A DNA stretch of 64,000 nt from assembly GCF_041435015.1 (NCBI RefSeq), contig NZ_CP107989.1, positions 2,728,001 through 2,792,000 of the forward strand. Reading direction: 5' to 3'. Shown here in pieces: positions 20,002 through 28,389 of the stretch. The notes under the pieces are model-generated. The model was not told the origin of the DNA. It searched no databases and saw only the letters and a list, made by a program, of their open reading frames with translations. The translations under genes and the position numbers were made by a program. Positions within the stretch are counted from its first letter, which is position 1. Each line of letters begins with the position of its first letter. The DNA is from Streptomyces canus (lineage in GTDB: Bacteria > Actinomycetota > Actinomycetes > Streptomycetales > Streptomycetaceae).

Positions 20002-20082
20002 AGGCCGTGCGGGCGCCGGGCGAGGGCCAGCCGGGTGGCGGCCCGCGCCCAGGTGGCCGGTTGGGCCCTGAGGGCGGAGGAA

Positions 20083-20781
20083 CTACTGCCTGCCGAGGAC
20101 TCCTGGGGTGTCATGCAGGATCACGCTCCGCTGCAGCGGAACCCGCTCCGTGCGGAGCGTGTTCACCGGTGCCGCCGGGTCGGCCATGCCGAAGGAGATG
20201 CCGAACAGCAGCTTGAGCTCCGCGGGGACACCCAGGAACTCGCGGACGGTGTCGGCGTAGACGCCGAGTACGGTCTGCGGGATGCCGGCCAGCCCGCGGG
20301 CCGCCAGCGAGAGCAGGAAGTTCTGCGCGTACATGCCGATGTCGCCGGCCGTCCGTACCCCGTCTCCGAGGGCCGGCATGAACAGGAGGGCGGCATGGGG
20401 CGCGCCGTAGAACTCCAGGTTCTCGCGGACCGCCGCCCTCCTGCCGTCCCGGTCCGATCGCTCGACGCCCCGGGCCCGGTAGACACTCGCGCCCAGGGCC
20501 CGCGAGCGCTCCAGGTAGAGGCCGTCGCCGTAGCCGTCGGTGAAATCCGGGGAGGTCCGCCCCTCCTCCTCGGCCCGGAGCAGCTGTTCGGCCAGGGCGT
20601 CCCGCGCCGCACCCGAGACGACGTGCACCGTCCACGGCTGGGTGTTGCTGTTCGAGGGGGCGGTCTGCGCGTCTTCCAGCACACCGCGAATGTCCGCAGG
20701 GGACAGGGCAGTGGGCAGGAACCGCCGGGGGGAGCGGCGGGAGCGTGCGATGTCAGTGAAGGGTGATGCGATGCCTGGCAA
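20083..20781 (-). CDS. Nitroreductase-family flavoprotein
   Basis: The protein has 232 residues with a probable TTG start preceded by GGAGAGG. FMN-site motifs are RRSPRRFLP near residue 15 and QTAPSNSNTQPW near 40. The C-terminal GISFGMADP follows family form. Enzymes of this group reduce nitro compounds, quinones or free flavins with NAD(P)H. It may reduce FMN for the neighbouring monooxygenase, which is an inference from position. The 240 bp upstream to 21022 contains nothing recognised. Confidence 0.8.
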   Translation of the reverse strand: MPGIASPFTDIARSRRSPRRFLPTALSPADIRGVLEDAQTAPSNSNTQPWTVHVVSGAARDALAEQLLRAEEEGRTSPDFTDGYGDGLYLERSRALGASVYRARGVERSDRDGRRAAVRENLEFYGAPHAALLFMPALGDGVRTAGDIGMYAQNFLLSLAARGLAGIPQTVLGVYADTVREFLGVPAELKLLFGISFGMADPAAPVNTLRTERVPLQRSVILHDTPGVLGRQ

Positions 20782-21022
20782 GGCGGTTCCTCTCCGTGGC
20801 GCGCGCCATCTGCCATGCTGCGCTGCGCGGAGGCCGCCGCGGCTGCGGACGCACCCTGTGGGTACCGGCAGGCGTGCGGATGCTCGCAGGCAGCGGCGTG
20901 CCGAGACCGCAGGTCACAGCGTGGAGTGGACTGTGCGCTCTTCGTGTTCGTCCTGTGTTTTCGTGGGCTGCCGAGGCCGCCGCCCTCGTGCCATTGGGTG
21001 CACGAGAGCCGCGTCGGGTGAC

Positions 21023-21760
21023 TCAGCGGTGGGCGGCGCGGTTCATCTCGACGACGTCGTCGACGGTGGGGTCGGCACCGAGGGCGGCGAAGCGTTCCGG
21101 GAGGGTGTCGCGGATGGCCGCGTCCTTGGCGCGGTCGGCCGCGGCCAGGGCCGCCGGCAGTTCCTCCAGGGTCAGTTCGGTGCAGTAGGCGGGGCTGTTG
21201 GGCTGCTGGCGCCAGGAGTCGGCCAGGGTGCCGGCGTCGTAGGGGTCGAAGCCGGTGTCGTCCACGAGCTGCATGGCCACGCGCCGCGCCTCCTCGCTGT
21301 CGCCGGCGACGGGGATGGCGAGGCGGCCGGGTGTTCCGGCCGGGACGCCCTTGGCCCGCTGGGTTTCGGCCAGCGCGGCGTTCCACGCCTTGACCACGGG
21401 GCGGCCGAGCAGCTCGGCGGTGTACGCGCTCTCCACCTGGCCGTCGTCCACCGCCTCGATCGGCTCGCTGAGCATGCCGGGGTAGTAGTTCGACGTGTCG
21501 ATGACCACCGTCTCGTCGGGCACCGACGCGAACAGGTCCGCCAGCCGGCCCGCCACCCCGAACGGGATCGACAGGACGATGACGTCCCTGCCCTGGACGG
21601 CCTCGGCGAGGTCCGCCGCGCGGGCCCCGGACTCCAGCACCTCCGCCCGGACGGCCTCGGGGCCGCGGGCGTCGGCCACCTGGACGTCATGACCGGCCGT
21701 GCTGAGCTTGGCAGCGAGGTTCCCGCCGATGGCACCAGCGCCTATGACAGTAATTTTCAT
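21023..21760 (-). CDS. NADPH-dependent F420 reductase-like dinucleotide-binding protein
   Basis: The protein has 245 residues. The N-terminal Rossmann motif is VIGAGAIGGNLA, then VIDTSNYYPG near residue 90 and GDSEEARRVAMQLVDDTGF near 165. The fold is that of F420:NADP oxidoreductases and related imine or ketone reductases (COG2085). The true substrate is uncertain, since many members reduce other compounds. AAGGAAC precedes the ATG. It lies 107 bases behind the TetR gene on the same strand and is probably co-transcribed. Confidence 0.8.
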   Translation of the reverse strand: MKITVIGAGAIGGNLAAKLSTAGHDVQVADARGPEAVRAEVLESGARAADLAEAVQGRDVIVLSIPFGVAGRLADLFASVPDETVVIDTSNYYPGMLSEPIEAVDDGQVESAYTAELLGRPVVKAWNAALAETQRAKGVPAGTPGRLAIPVAGDSEEARRVAMQLVDDTGFDPYDAGTLADSWRQQPNSPAYCTELTLEELPAALAAADRAKDAAIRDTLPERFAALGADPTVDDVVEMNRAAHR

Positions 21761-21867
21761 GATTTGTTCCTTCAGAGGTTGTGCTGCCCCTGAGGGCAGC
21801 GCGAGGTGATGGCCGGGTGGTGGTGCCGCCTGGCGTTGCGGAGGTCGGGGCAGGGGTGGCTGGCGGT

Positions 21868-22461
21868 TTACGCCTGGGTGTCCTGTTGGCGGTAGCCGCT
21901 CGCGATGAGCGTGCGGAGCCGGTCGAGCGGCTCCTCCTCGGTACCGGTGCCCTTGATCCAGGCGACGGAACAGGCCGCGAGGAACAGGTCGTGCCCCCGC
22001 ACCGACGCGCGCACGCGCCCCGCGAGCTGTGCGGCTCGCACGTACTGATCGGTGGCGGTGATGAGGATGTGGCAGGGAATGGTGAGCGGGTTGTCCGGCT
22101 CCTGCGCCCGGGCCGCGGCCATGAGCGGGTCCGGCAGCCCGCTGAAGGCGCTGAAGTACTCCTCCATCGCCCGCAGCCACTGCTCCAGCGCCTCGGCCGG
22201 GTCGCCGAGCTGCTCGATGTCCGCCTGGCGCGCCACCAGTTCCTCGGAGCGGGTCTGCAGCACGGCCGCCAGCAACGCTTCCCGGGTGGGGAAGTGCCGG
22301 TACAGGGTGCCAGGCCCGACGCCCGCCTCCTTGGCCACCGCCTCGAGGGAGGTGCCGACCCCGTGCTGCAGGAAGTGACGCTGCGCGGTCTCCAGAAGGG
22401 CCGCGCGGTTGCGCTGCACGTCCGCACGGGGCTTGCGTCCCCGCTGTCCACCGGCGCTCAT
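21868..22461 (-). CDS. TetR-family repressor
   Basis: The protein has 197 residues from the ATG with AGGAGG 4 bases ahead. The DNA-binding domain spans residues 12-60, with recognition motif VGPGTLYRHFPTREALLAAVL. The C-terminal domain is of the group containing GHDLFLAACSV (SbtR-like). Two copies of a 15-bp near-palindrome in its own promoter and one in the monooxygenase promoter point to autoregulation and control of the adjacent flavin oxidation genes. Confidence 0.88.
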   Translation of the reverse strand: MSAGGQRGRKPRADVQRNRAALLETAQRHFLQHGVGTSLEAVAKEAGVGPGTLYRHFPTREALLAAVLQTRSEELVARQADIEQLGDPAEALEQWLRAMEEYFSAFSGLPDPLMAAARAQEPDNPLTIPCHILITATDQYVRAAQLAGRVRASVRGHDLFLAACSVAWIKGTGTEEEPLDRLRTLIASGYRQQDTQA

Positions 22462-22501
22462 GCGCCCTCCTGCCTGCCCCGACCGTGCGACCGCATCAAA
22501 A

Positions 22502-22555
22502 CGGATGCTGCCTCCGTACATGTTCGAGAGTAAAACGGAGGCGGCATCCGGTCAA
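22502..22555 (-). promoter_or_regulatory. TetR gene promoter with two operators (sites A and B)
   Basis: On the minus strand, -35 TTGACC (22555-22550) and -10 TACTCT (22532-22527) are 17 bases apart. Site B, CGGAGGCGGCATCCG (22536-22550), fills the spacer. Site A (22502-22516, reverse complement CGGAGGCAGCATCCG) lies just downstream of the transcription start. The three sites A, B and C agree at 13 of 15 positions. Confidence 0.78.
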
Positions 22556-22674
22556 ACCGGCGGCCCGAGCGCGGAGCCCAGACATCGCAGGGGCCGACAT
22601 ATTTGGCCGTAGAGCGCAGGGGGCAAAAGCCGTGCGGCTACACCATGCCTGGCCCGGTCCCCCGGTCCGGGACG

Positions 22675-23520
22675 TCAGGGGGTGAGCTGTTGGTGTCCGA
22701 TGACGGAGAGCAGTTCGAGTTTGCTGTGGCTCTCCGTGCCGGGGCGGGTGGTCAGCACCACCAGGGTCTGGGCGCGGTTTTCGGTGTACAGCAGCTGGGC
22801 GTCGACCTCGATGCGGCCGAGCTGAGGATGGAGAAGGGTCTTGCAGTCGCCGTAGCGGGCGACCTCCTGCAATTCCCACATGCGGACGAACTCGGGGCTG
22901 TGTTCCTGGAGTTCGGCGAGGATCCGGGCGGCCCGGGGGGTGTCGCTGCCGGCTGTCAGCGCGGCCCGCAGGCGCGCTGCCTGGGCGCGGCCGTGCTGTT
23001 CGTGGGTCTCCTCGGGATACACCAGACGTTCGGCCGGGTCCATGAACCAGCGGTAGTAGCCACTGCTGGCCAGACCGGTGTGGCGGGTCTGGTCGCCGAG
23101 CAGCGCGACGGCCAAGGGGTTCATCGCGAGGGTGTCGACCAGGTCGGTCGTCACCAGGGCCGGGGTGTCGTCGAGGCGGTCCAGGACCCGCATCAGCGTC
23201 GGGCTGACGTGTTCGCTGCGGTGGAAGCGGGCCGGAGCGTTGTGGCCGATGAGGACGAAGAGGTGGTCGCGTTCGTCCAGGGTCAGCCGCAGTGCCCGGG
23301 CGAGCGCCGCGGTGATCTGCACGGAGGGCTGCGGAGCACGCTGCTGTTCCAGCCGGGCGTAGTAATCGGTGGACATGCCGGCGAGCTGGGCGACCTCCTC
23401 GCGGCGCAATCCCTGCGTACGCCTGCGTGGCCCCTCGACCAGCCCGACGTCGCGGGGGCGCAACGTCTCACGCCGGTAACGCAGGAATTCCGCCAGTTCC
23501 TTCTTGTCCATGCCGTCCAT
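22675..23520 (-). CDS. XRE/MmyB-type transcriptional regulator, copy 1
   Basis: The protein has 281 residues. The helix-turn-helix is at about residues 30-65 (GLRREEVAQLAGMSTDYYARLEQQR), followed by the MmyB-like sensory domain to the end. Two ATG codons nine bases apart are possible starts, and the first has GCGAGG directly ahead. It is nearly identical to the regulator at 28390-29238, differing at scattered residues and one extra codon there. It is a strong candidate for the protein that recognises the ATCCATGGAT promoter boxes nearby. Confidence 0.87.
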   Translation of the reverse strand: MDGMDKKELAEFLRYRRETLRPRDVGLVEGPRRRTQGLRREEVAQLAGMSTDYYARLEQQRAPQPSVQITAALARALRLTLDERDHLFVLIGHNAPARFHRSEHVSPTLMRVLDRLDDTPALVTTDLVDTLAMNPLAVALLGDQTRHTGLASSGYYRWFMDPAERLVYPEETHEQHGRAQAARLRAALTAGSDTPRAARILAELQEHSPEFVRMWELQEVARYGDCKTLLHPQLGRIEVDAQLLYTENRAQTLVVLTTRPGTESHSKLELLSVIGHQQLTP

Positions 23521-23557
23521 CCTCGCCGCATCCCGTCCGGCTATCCAGAGACCGCCG

Positions 23558-23607
23558 ATCCATGGCTGAGCCCTCCTCTTCCGCCCGCGCGAAGCCGCGC
23601 GCACGGC
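23558..23607 (+). promoter_or_regulatory. MmyB-type promoter box, upstream of regulator copy 1
   Basis: ATCCATGGCT (23558-23567) is followed after exactly 34 bases by CACGGC, a poor -10. The intervening CCTCCTCTTCCGCCCGC matches the other boxes. It points rightward, away from the regulator and into a decayed gene, so it may serve only autoregulation or be a relic. Confidence 0.45.
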
Positions 23608-23644
23608 CGACGCCGAGGACGCTCGCAGCGAGACGACCCGATGG

Positions 23645-23808
23645 TCACCTGACCCGCTGGGAAATTCGCCGGCTGTCGGCGGTGCGCCGCAGGCCGTCGG
23701 TCTGGAAGACGGCCCGCAGCGTCGGTCCCCTGTCGGGGAGCCCCAACCCTTTTACCGGCCCCCGGCGTCGTCGCCCGGCCCGTCCGACACGATGATGTTC
23801 GCTGTGTC
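23645..23808 (-). pseudogene. SnoaL-like (NTF2-fold) gene remnant, copy 1
   Basis: On the minus strand one frame reads ANIIVSDGPGDDAGGR then a stop. Another ends LRRTADSRRISQRVR and a stop. Both match segments of the intact SnoaL-like protein at 25677-26069 (TNIVVSEGPGDEARAR and LRRTDDGWRISRRVI). The middle has been deleted and the frame lost. The rest of the 400-bp gap holds only the promoter box. Confidence 0.65.
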
Positions 23809-23923
23809 GGACGAGGCGCGCGTGCCCCTCGGCGCTCCGGACGAAGCCTGTCGCCCCCTGGGCGACGACCGGGGCGAGGCCAAGGCGCTTCCTTACCGTT
23901 CCGCGTCGGTCATTTCAGGTCGG

Positions 23924-24673
23924 TCAGCTGCCGCTGATCATGGCGAGGACGTCGTCGTAGGAGCCGGTGGCCACCGCGTCGCGGATGAACCTGGCACGCT
24001 CGACGACGATCTCCTTCGCGTCGGGCTTCTCGCGCAGCAGATCGAGGGCCTCGGTGAGGAAGTCGTCCAACGGCATGGACTGCTCGCTGTCCTGCTGGCC
24101 CATCAGGGTCGTGCGCACGGGCGGCGGGACCACCTCGATCACCTGGACGCCGGCGCCGGCACCGGCGAGCTGGATGCGCAGGCTCTCGGAGAAGGAGTGC
24201 AGCGCGGCCTTGGTCGCGCTGTAGGTCGGCGTGATCGGGAAGGGGACGAACGCCAGCGCGGAGGTGACGTTCATGACGACCGCGTCGTCCTTGCCCGCCA
24301 GCAGCGGCAGGAAGGCGTACGTCATCCGGATCGTGCCGAGCAGATTGGTCGCGACGTGGTCCTCGGCGACCTGGAGTCCGGCCGGGTCGAGGATGCTCTC
24401 CAGCAGTTGAATACCGGCGTTGTTGACCAGGACGTTCAGCCCCGGATGGCTCGCCGCCACGGTCTCACGGGCCCGGGCGATCGAGTCGGGGTCCGCGACA
24501 TCGAGGACGAGCGCGTCGATGCCCGGGTGCCCGGCCGTGATCTCGTCGAGGAGTTCCTTGCGCCGGCCGGCGACGATCACCTTGTTGCCGGCCTCGTGCA
24601 GACGCAGGGCCAGACCCAGGCCGATACCCGAGGTGCCGCCGGTGATCAGGATCGTATTGCCGGTCATCTTCAT
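23924..24673 (-). CDS. DltE-like short-chain dehydrogenase, copy 1
   Basis: The protein has 249 residues from the ATG giving MKMTGNTILITGG. The cofactor motif is TGGTSGIG near residue 10, then NNAG near 85, Ser in NVTSALAF, and YSATK near 153. The C-terminal helix region is typical of DltE/YciK-like SDRs. Arg after strand 2 (VAGRRKE) favours NADP. It is nearly identical to the copy at 29592-30347. It is driven from a box with ATCCATGGAT and no -35. Confidence 0.86.
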   Translation of the reverse strand: MKMTGNTILITGGTSGIGLGLALRLHEAGNKVIVAGRRKELLDEITAGHPGIDALVLDVADPDSIARARETVAASHPGLNVLVNNAGIQLLESILDPAGLQVAEDHVATNLLGTIRMTYAFLPLLAGKDDAVVMNVTSALAFVPFPITPTYSATKAALHSFSESLRIQLAGAGAGVQVIEVVPPPVRTTLMGQQDSEQSMPLDDFLTEALDLLREKPDAKEIVVERARFIRDAVATGSYDDVLAMISGS

Positions 24674-24735
24674 GGGGGTGGCCTCTTCCCTGGCGTTCTT
24701 TCGCTTCCGCGGGCCGGTGAGCGCCCGCAGCCCCG

Positions 24736-24785
24736 ACCCTAGAGACGCCCGCGCAGGGGCGGGAGAGGACGGTTTATCCATGGAT
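24736..24785 (-). promoter_or_regulatory. MmyB-type promoter box of SDR copy 1
   Basis: Read leftward, ATCCATGGAT (24785-24776) is followed after 34 bases by -10 TAGGGT (24741-24736). The segment TCCTCTCCCGCCCC between them is shared with the other boxes, and no -35 hexamer is present, as expected for an activator-dependent promoter. Confidence 0.7.
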
Positions 24786-24987
24786 CCGCCGTCTCTGCCT
24801 TGTGAAGCGAACGCCGGCCGTCGGACTGGTTTCTGTAGAAGTTGGACGCCGGCCGCGGTCCCGGCTGAGGCGTCGTCCACGCCGTCGACTGCGAGGAAGC
24901 ACCCGCCGGGGCGCCGCTGCTGACCCTGGACCAGGCACTGGACGCCGCGGAGCATCCCGGTACCCGGCTGTGCTCCCTGTGCAGCCC

Positions 24988-25192
24988 ATGCCCGACGTTC
25001 CGTACGAGCTGGTTGAGCACGTCTCGTGGCTCATCTACGCCCGATCGCGCCTCTGAAGCGCCGGCGCCACCGTCTGCACCCCTTATCTACGGCCACCGTG
25101 AACTTCCGGAGCACTCCAGCAGTACAACCGCGACTGCCCGTCTCCGCGCTCCAGACGAACGCGCCTTCGCCCGCCTCAAGTCCTGGCGACTC
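24988..25192 (+). pseudogene. IS5-type transposase remnant (N- and C-terminal fragments)
   Basis: The first fragment starts at ATG 24988 and reads MPDVPYELVEHVSWLIYAR before a stop at 25054. The second, after a large internal deletion and a frameshift (LQQYNRD in one frame, ARLRAPDERAFARLKSWRL in the next), is the C-terminal end of the same transposase family. Both ends are inactive. The surrounding 24786-25490 has no intact gene. Confidence 0.6.
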
Positions 25193-25250
25193 GACGAGGT
25201 CGGGGAGGGCGTGACCGGCGTCGCGGTCGGTGACGAGGTCTTCGGGTTCC
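25193..25250 (+). pseudogene. Fragment of an MDR-type quinone/alcohol dehydrogenase
   Basis: DEVGEGVTGVAVGDEVFGF is a typical N-terminal-domain segment of zinc or quinone MDR oxidoreductases. It is fused in frame to the preceding transposase fragment and cut by the following one, so only 19 codons remain. Confidence 0.5.
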
Positions 25251-25251
25251 A

Positions 25252-25407
25252 GCGTCAACGTCCTGGTCAAACAGATCCGCGCCGACATCGACTCCTGGAA
25301 CGCGAGTACGAAGCCCTTCGCCTGGACCGCCCGCCGACGAGATCCTCGCGAAGGTCCGACTCTTCCAGACCAGCGTGAAGAAACTCGTCAAGAACAACTC
25401 GAAGTAA
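25252..25407 (+). pseudogene. IS630-type transposase C-terminal remnant
   Basis: The frame VLVKQIRADIDSWNAS...PFAWTA shifts by one base and continues ADEILAKVRLFQTSVKK to a TAA at 25405-25407. This is the usual end of IS630-family transposases. The 5' part is missing. Confidence 0.65.
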
Positions 25408-25490
25408 TGCGATCAGGATCACGAGACACTAGGGTCCGCAGCTCCTTCTCGTGCACGATCTCCATGATGACCGGCTGAGGAGGATTGTCG

Positions 25491-25540
25491 GTCCATGGAT
25501 ATGTGATCCTCTCCCGCCCCCGCCGATACACCCCCATAGT
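25491..25540 (+). promoter_or_regulatory. MmyB-type promoter box of the SnoaL-hydrolase unit
   Basis: GTCCATGGAT (25491-25500), then exactly 34 bases including TCCTCTCCCGCCCC, then -10 CATAGT (25535-25540). It points toward the SnoaL-like gene and leaves a 5' leader of about 130 bases. Confidence 0.65.
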
Positions 25541-25676
25541 CGAGAGGGGCCGGGCGCGCGCGGCCCCTGCGGCGAAGGAGTGAATCGCCGAGGCCAACGG
25601 TGCCTTCCACCAGGTGCCGGCCATGTTGAGCGGCGCCAAGACCTGATCCAGCAACGCGCAAAACGGAGAGCCGAAC

Positions 25677-26069
25677 GTGAAACCCACGAATGAAGACACC
25701 GTCGAAATCAGCAGGGCCGTGGCGCTGTGGGCGCACATCATGGACGACCATGAACTGGACCGTCTCGGCGAATGCCTCACCGAAGACGCGGTGTGGGACG
25801 GCAGCGTCTTCGGCGGCGAGCCGGTCGTCGGGCTGGACGCGATCGCGACCTTCATGAGCGCCCCCGGACACGCGAAAGCCCACCACACGACGAACATCGT
25901 CGTGTCGGAAGGCCCGGGCGACGAGGCGCGGGCCCGATCCAAGGGTCTGAGCCTGCTGGAGGACGGTGGCGTCGCCAGCGTCGTCTACGCCGACGACCTG
26001 CGCCGCACCGATGACGGCTGGCGCATTTCCCGGCGGGTCATCCATCTCACGTGGCCACATCGCTTCTAG
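25677..26069 (+). CDS. SnoaL-like / NTF2-fold protein
   Basis: The protein has 130 residues from a GTG with GGAGAG 10 bases ahead. It is a cone-shaped alpha+beta barrel of the SnoaL_4 kind: helical N-terminus (ALWAHIMDDHELDRLGECLTE), then DAVWDGS, GLDAIATFM and the C-terminal strands RRTDDGWRISRRVIHLTW. Relatives include polyketide cyclases and small isomerases or dehydratases, but most have no known reaction. Its stop codon TAG uses the first base of an inserted IS5-type element. Before insertion the stop would have been TAA, so the protein is unchanged. Damaged copies sit in both halves of the flanking duplication. Confidence 0.8.
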   Translation: MKPTNEDTVEISRAVALWAHIMDDHELDRLGECLTEDAVWDGSVFGGEPVVGLDAIATFMSAPGHAKAHHTTNIVVSEGPGDEARARSKGLSLLEDGGVASVVYADDLRRTDDGWRISRRVIHLTWPHRF

Positions 26070-26868
26070 GGGTTTCTTCAAAACGCCGGGTGCTTGCGGG
26101 CGACTGTCATGCAGTGGGCGAGTTGCAGGAAGGCGTCGTGCATGTCGTCGCGTACTTCCCACCGGCTCCGCAGGCGGCGAGGGCCATGGAGCCAGGCGAT
26201 GGCGGACTCGGCGTCCCAGCGGACCTTGGCCGGGCCCGAGCCGTGCGGCCGGCCGCGTCGGGCGATCTTCGGTGTGATGCCGCGCTCGCGCAGTTGGCAG
26301 TGATAGAGGTCGTAGTCGTAGCCGCGGTCGGAATACAGCATCCTGGGTTTGTGCCGGGGGCGGCCCCGCTTGTCCCGCACCGGCCCAAGGCTGGCGATCA
26401 GCGGCACAAGCCGGGCGACACGGTGACCGCCGGTCAGCGACACGCGCAGCGGGGTGCCGCGGGCATCGGTCAGCACGTGACGCTTTGAGCCCGACCGTAC
26501 ACGGTCAACCGGACTCGGACCGACATTCGGGCTGCGTGGCCCCATTTGGCCTGCATTGTGCGAGGCGTCGATGGTGGCGCGGCAGAAGTCGAGACGGTCC
26601 GCCGCCCGCAACCCATCCAGCAGCACCCGCTGGAGCTCCTCCCACAACCCCGGACTCCTGTCACTCGCCCAGCCGCAGCCAGCAGGTAGGACCGCAACCG
26701 AACCCCAACTCCTGCGGCAGAAACTCCCCCTGGACACCTGTGAAGAGGACGAACAGCACACCCTGGAGCGCCTTGCGGTCATCGATCCGCTTACGCCCCG
26801 GGTACCGGAACCGCCGCTCATGCTTCGGCAACAGCGGCTCGATCACCCCCCACAACCTGTAACTCCCC
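26069..26868 (-). mobile_element. IS5-family insertion sequence (IS427-like), 800 bp
   Basis: The element begins GGGGTTTC at the left and its right end, reverse-complemented, begins GGGGAGTT, so terminal repeats are short and imperfect. TA at 26067-26068 and 26869-26870 is the likely target duplication, the size expected for the IS427 group. It lies exactly between the SnoaL stop codon and the ribosome site of the hydrolase gene and is read against them. Confidence 0.75.
26078..26855 (-). pseudogene. Transposase of the IS5-type element in two overlapping frames
   Basis: The first frame (26855-26661) encodes MWGVIEPLLPKHERRFRYPG through VQGEFLPQELGFGCGPTCWL. The second (to 26078) continues from LWEELQRVLLDGLRAADRLDF to the end ARKHPAF. 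DDE residues are visible as ATIDAS, YSDRGYD and DAESAIAWLHG. IS427-type elements make transposase by programmed frameshifting, so two frames alone do not prove decay. The segment GGHRVARLVPL appears two residues short relative to what I recall of relatives, so activity is uncertain. Confidence 0.7.
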
Positions 26869-26889
26869 TAAAAAGGACGTAACACCGCC

Positions 26890-27828
26890 ATGAACGCTTT
26901 CACCACCGCCGTAGCCGTCGGGTCGGAGGAGCCGCTCAGCCCCGGCTACGACGCGGCGACCAAGGACGACGCGGAGTTCAACAAGTACTTCCGGCACGGC
27001 TTCACCACCATCGACGAGGTGCAGATGCACTACGTCATCGGCGGCGACGGCCCGCAGGTCATGGTGCTGCTGCACGGCTGGCCGCAGAGCTGGTACGAGT
27101 ACCGCCCGATCATGTCCTCGCTGCTGCCCGGCCGCACCGTCATCGCCATCGACCTGCCGGGCATGGGCGACTCGACCGGAAACCCGCCCTCCATGACCAA
27201 GACGGTCCTGGCCACCTACGTCCACAAGCTGCTCAACCACCTCGGCCACCACGAGAACGTACAGGTCGTCGCCCACGACCACGGCCTCAACGTCGCCTAC
27301 CCACTGGCCGCCCAGTACCGCGACCAGGTGGCGGGCCTGTTCCTCATGGACGCCGCTCTTGTTGGCAAGAACCTGAAGTTCGCCACCCTCGCATCGGTAT
27401 CTTGGCACTTCTCATTCTTCCTGCAGAATCCGCTCGCCGAGGAACTGGTCACAGGCCGGGTCGAAACCTTCCTCACCCGCTTCTTCCAGAGTATGAAGAC
27501 CGCCGACGAGAACGTCTCCGACGACGAACTCGCCGAGTTCGTCCGGGTGTACTCCCGCCCCCAGGTCCTGCACGCCGGCTTCGAGCTCTACCGGACCCTG
27601 ACCCAGGACGAGGCCGACAACACCACACTCCAGGACACCCCGCTGACCATCCCGGTCCGCATGATCACCCAGGCCGCACTCGCCGACATATTCCTGCCGA
27701 CCGTCCAGGACGCCGCCCCCCACGCCACCTCCGCCGTCGTCCCCGGCGCCGGACACTTCCTCGTCCACGAAGCACCCGACCGCGTCCTGGCCGAGATCAA
27801 CGCCTTCTACCCCACCTCCACCCCCTGA
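26890..27828 (+). CDS. Alpha/beta hydrolase, epoxide hydrolase-like
   Basis: The protein has 312 residues. The oxyanion motif is LLHGWPQSWYEYRP near residue 60. The nucleophile elbow AHDHG near 135 carries Asp rather than Ser, typical of epoxide hydrolases and haloalkane or haloacetate dehalogenases. The catalytic His is in GAGHFLVHEAPD near 290. A cap domain lies between. The ribosome site AAAAGGAC at 26870-26877 lies just right of the IS element. Before that insertion the gene followed the SnoaL stop by about 20 bases, so the two formed an operon. It may now depend on IS-borne or readthrough transcription. Confidence 0.83.
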   Translation: MNAFTTAVAVGSEEPLSPGYDAATKDDAEFNKYFRHGFTTIDEVQMHYVIGGDGPQVMVLLHGWPQSWYEYRPIMSSLLPGRTVIAIDLPGMGDSTGNPPSMTKTVLATYVHKLLNHLGHHENVQVVAHDHGLNVAYPLAAQYRDQVAGLFLMDAALVGKNLKFATLASVSWHFSFFLQNPLAEELVTGRVETFLTRFFQSMKTADENVSDDELAEFVRVYSRPQVLHAGFELYRTLTQDEADNTTLQDTPLTIPVRMITQAALADIFLPTVQDAAPHATSAVVPGAGHFLVHEAPDRVLAEINAFYPTSTP

Positions 27829-27904
27829 CCAAAAAGCACCACACGACCACATGACGCCCAAACCATCCGATGCCAGAACTCGCGCGGTCCCTGAACGGCG
27901 ACCT

Positions 27905-28128
27905 CGAACCGGCTGTGCCGGGGCGTCGCTGTCGGCCCGGTCGTTGTCCGTGCTGTCGATGGTTTCGGTGTTGTGGCGATGTCGTTGGCGAGGAACTGTT
28001 CGGCGATGGCGGGGTCGGAGTTTTCGGCGCCGGTGGCTTTGGTGAGTTGCTCGTCGGTGATGATGCCGGTGCCGGGTTCGGTGGCGAGGTGGGCGCGGTA
28101 GCCGTCCCGGCGGGCTTCGGGACCTTCA
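27905..28128 (-). pseudogene. IS1182-type transposase internal remnant
   Basis: On the minus strand the frame reads EARRDGYRAHLATEPGTGII followed by TDEQLTKATGAENSDPAIAE, the core of IS1182-family transposases, then loses frame (HNTETIDSTDNDRADSDAPA in the next one). No ends are recognisable. The remaining parts of 27829-28366 show no gene. Confidence 0.65.
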
Positions 28129-28389
28129 CCCCCTCACTCACATGTTGAGCTGGTCGCACTGGCGCCGACGACGCCAAGCGGTGGCCCGTCGCTGCCACTA
28201 CCGCAGTCGGGGGCACTCCCTCGAGGGGCGTGCGGGCAGAAGCCGTGTGACGACCTCCCGCCCGCTACACTCCCATAGCTCGACGTTTCCCCAGGTCAAG
28301 CCACGAAGTACTGCTGCAGTACTAAAGCAGGGTGACCTTGTCCGGCCCCTCCCGCGCCGAGCCTTGGCCCGGTCCCCGGGTCCAGGACG

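Larger units (their letters stand above)
22647..24790. repeat. Direct segmental duplication, copy 1 (MmyB regulator, SnoaL remnant, SDR)
   Basis: This segment is closely similar to about 28367-30455. It carries the same order: regulator gene, promoter box, SnoaL-like remnant, SDR gene, promoter box. The match starts near GGCCCGGTCC before the regulator stop and ends just past the ATCCATGGAT box. Edges are approximate. Confidence 0.85.

Noticed and set aside
20828..20842. CGGAGGCCGCCGCGG upstream of the nitroreductase as a fourth TetR site
   Set aside because: Only the left half matches the operator. The CATCCG half is absent and such GC-rich strings are common here.
27797..28216. Pro/Thr-rich minus-strand frame right of the hydrolase
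   Set aside because: Another frame on the same strand encodes recognisable IS1182 transposase sequence, so the Pro-rich frame is a by-product.
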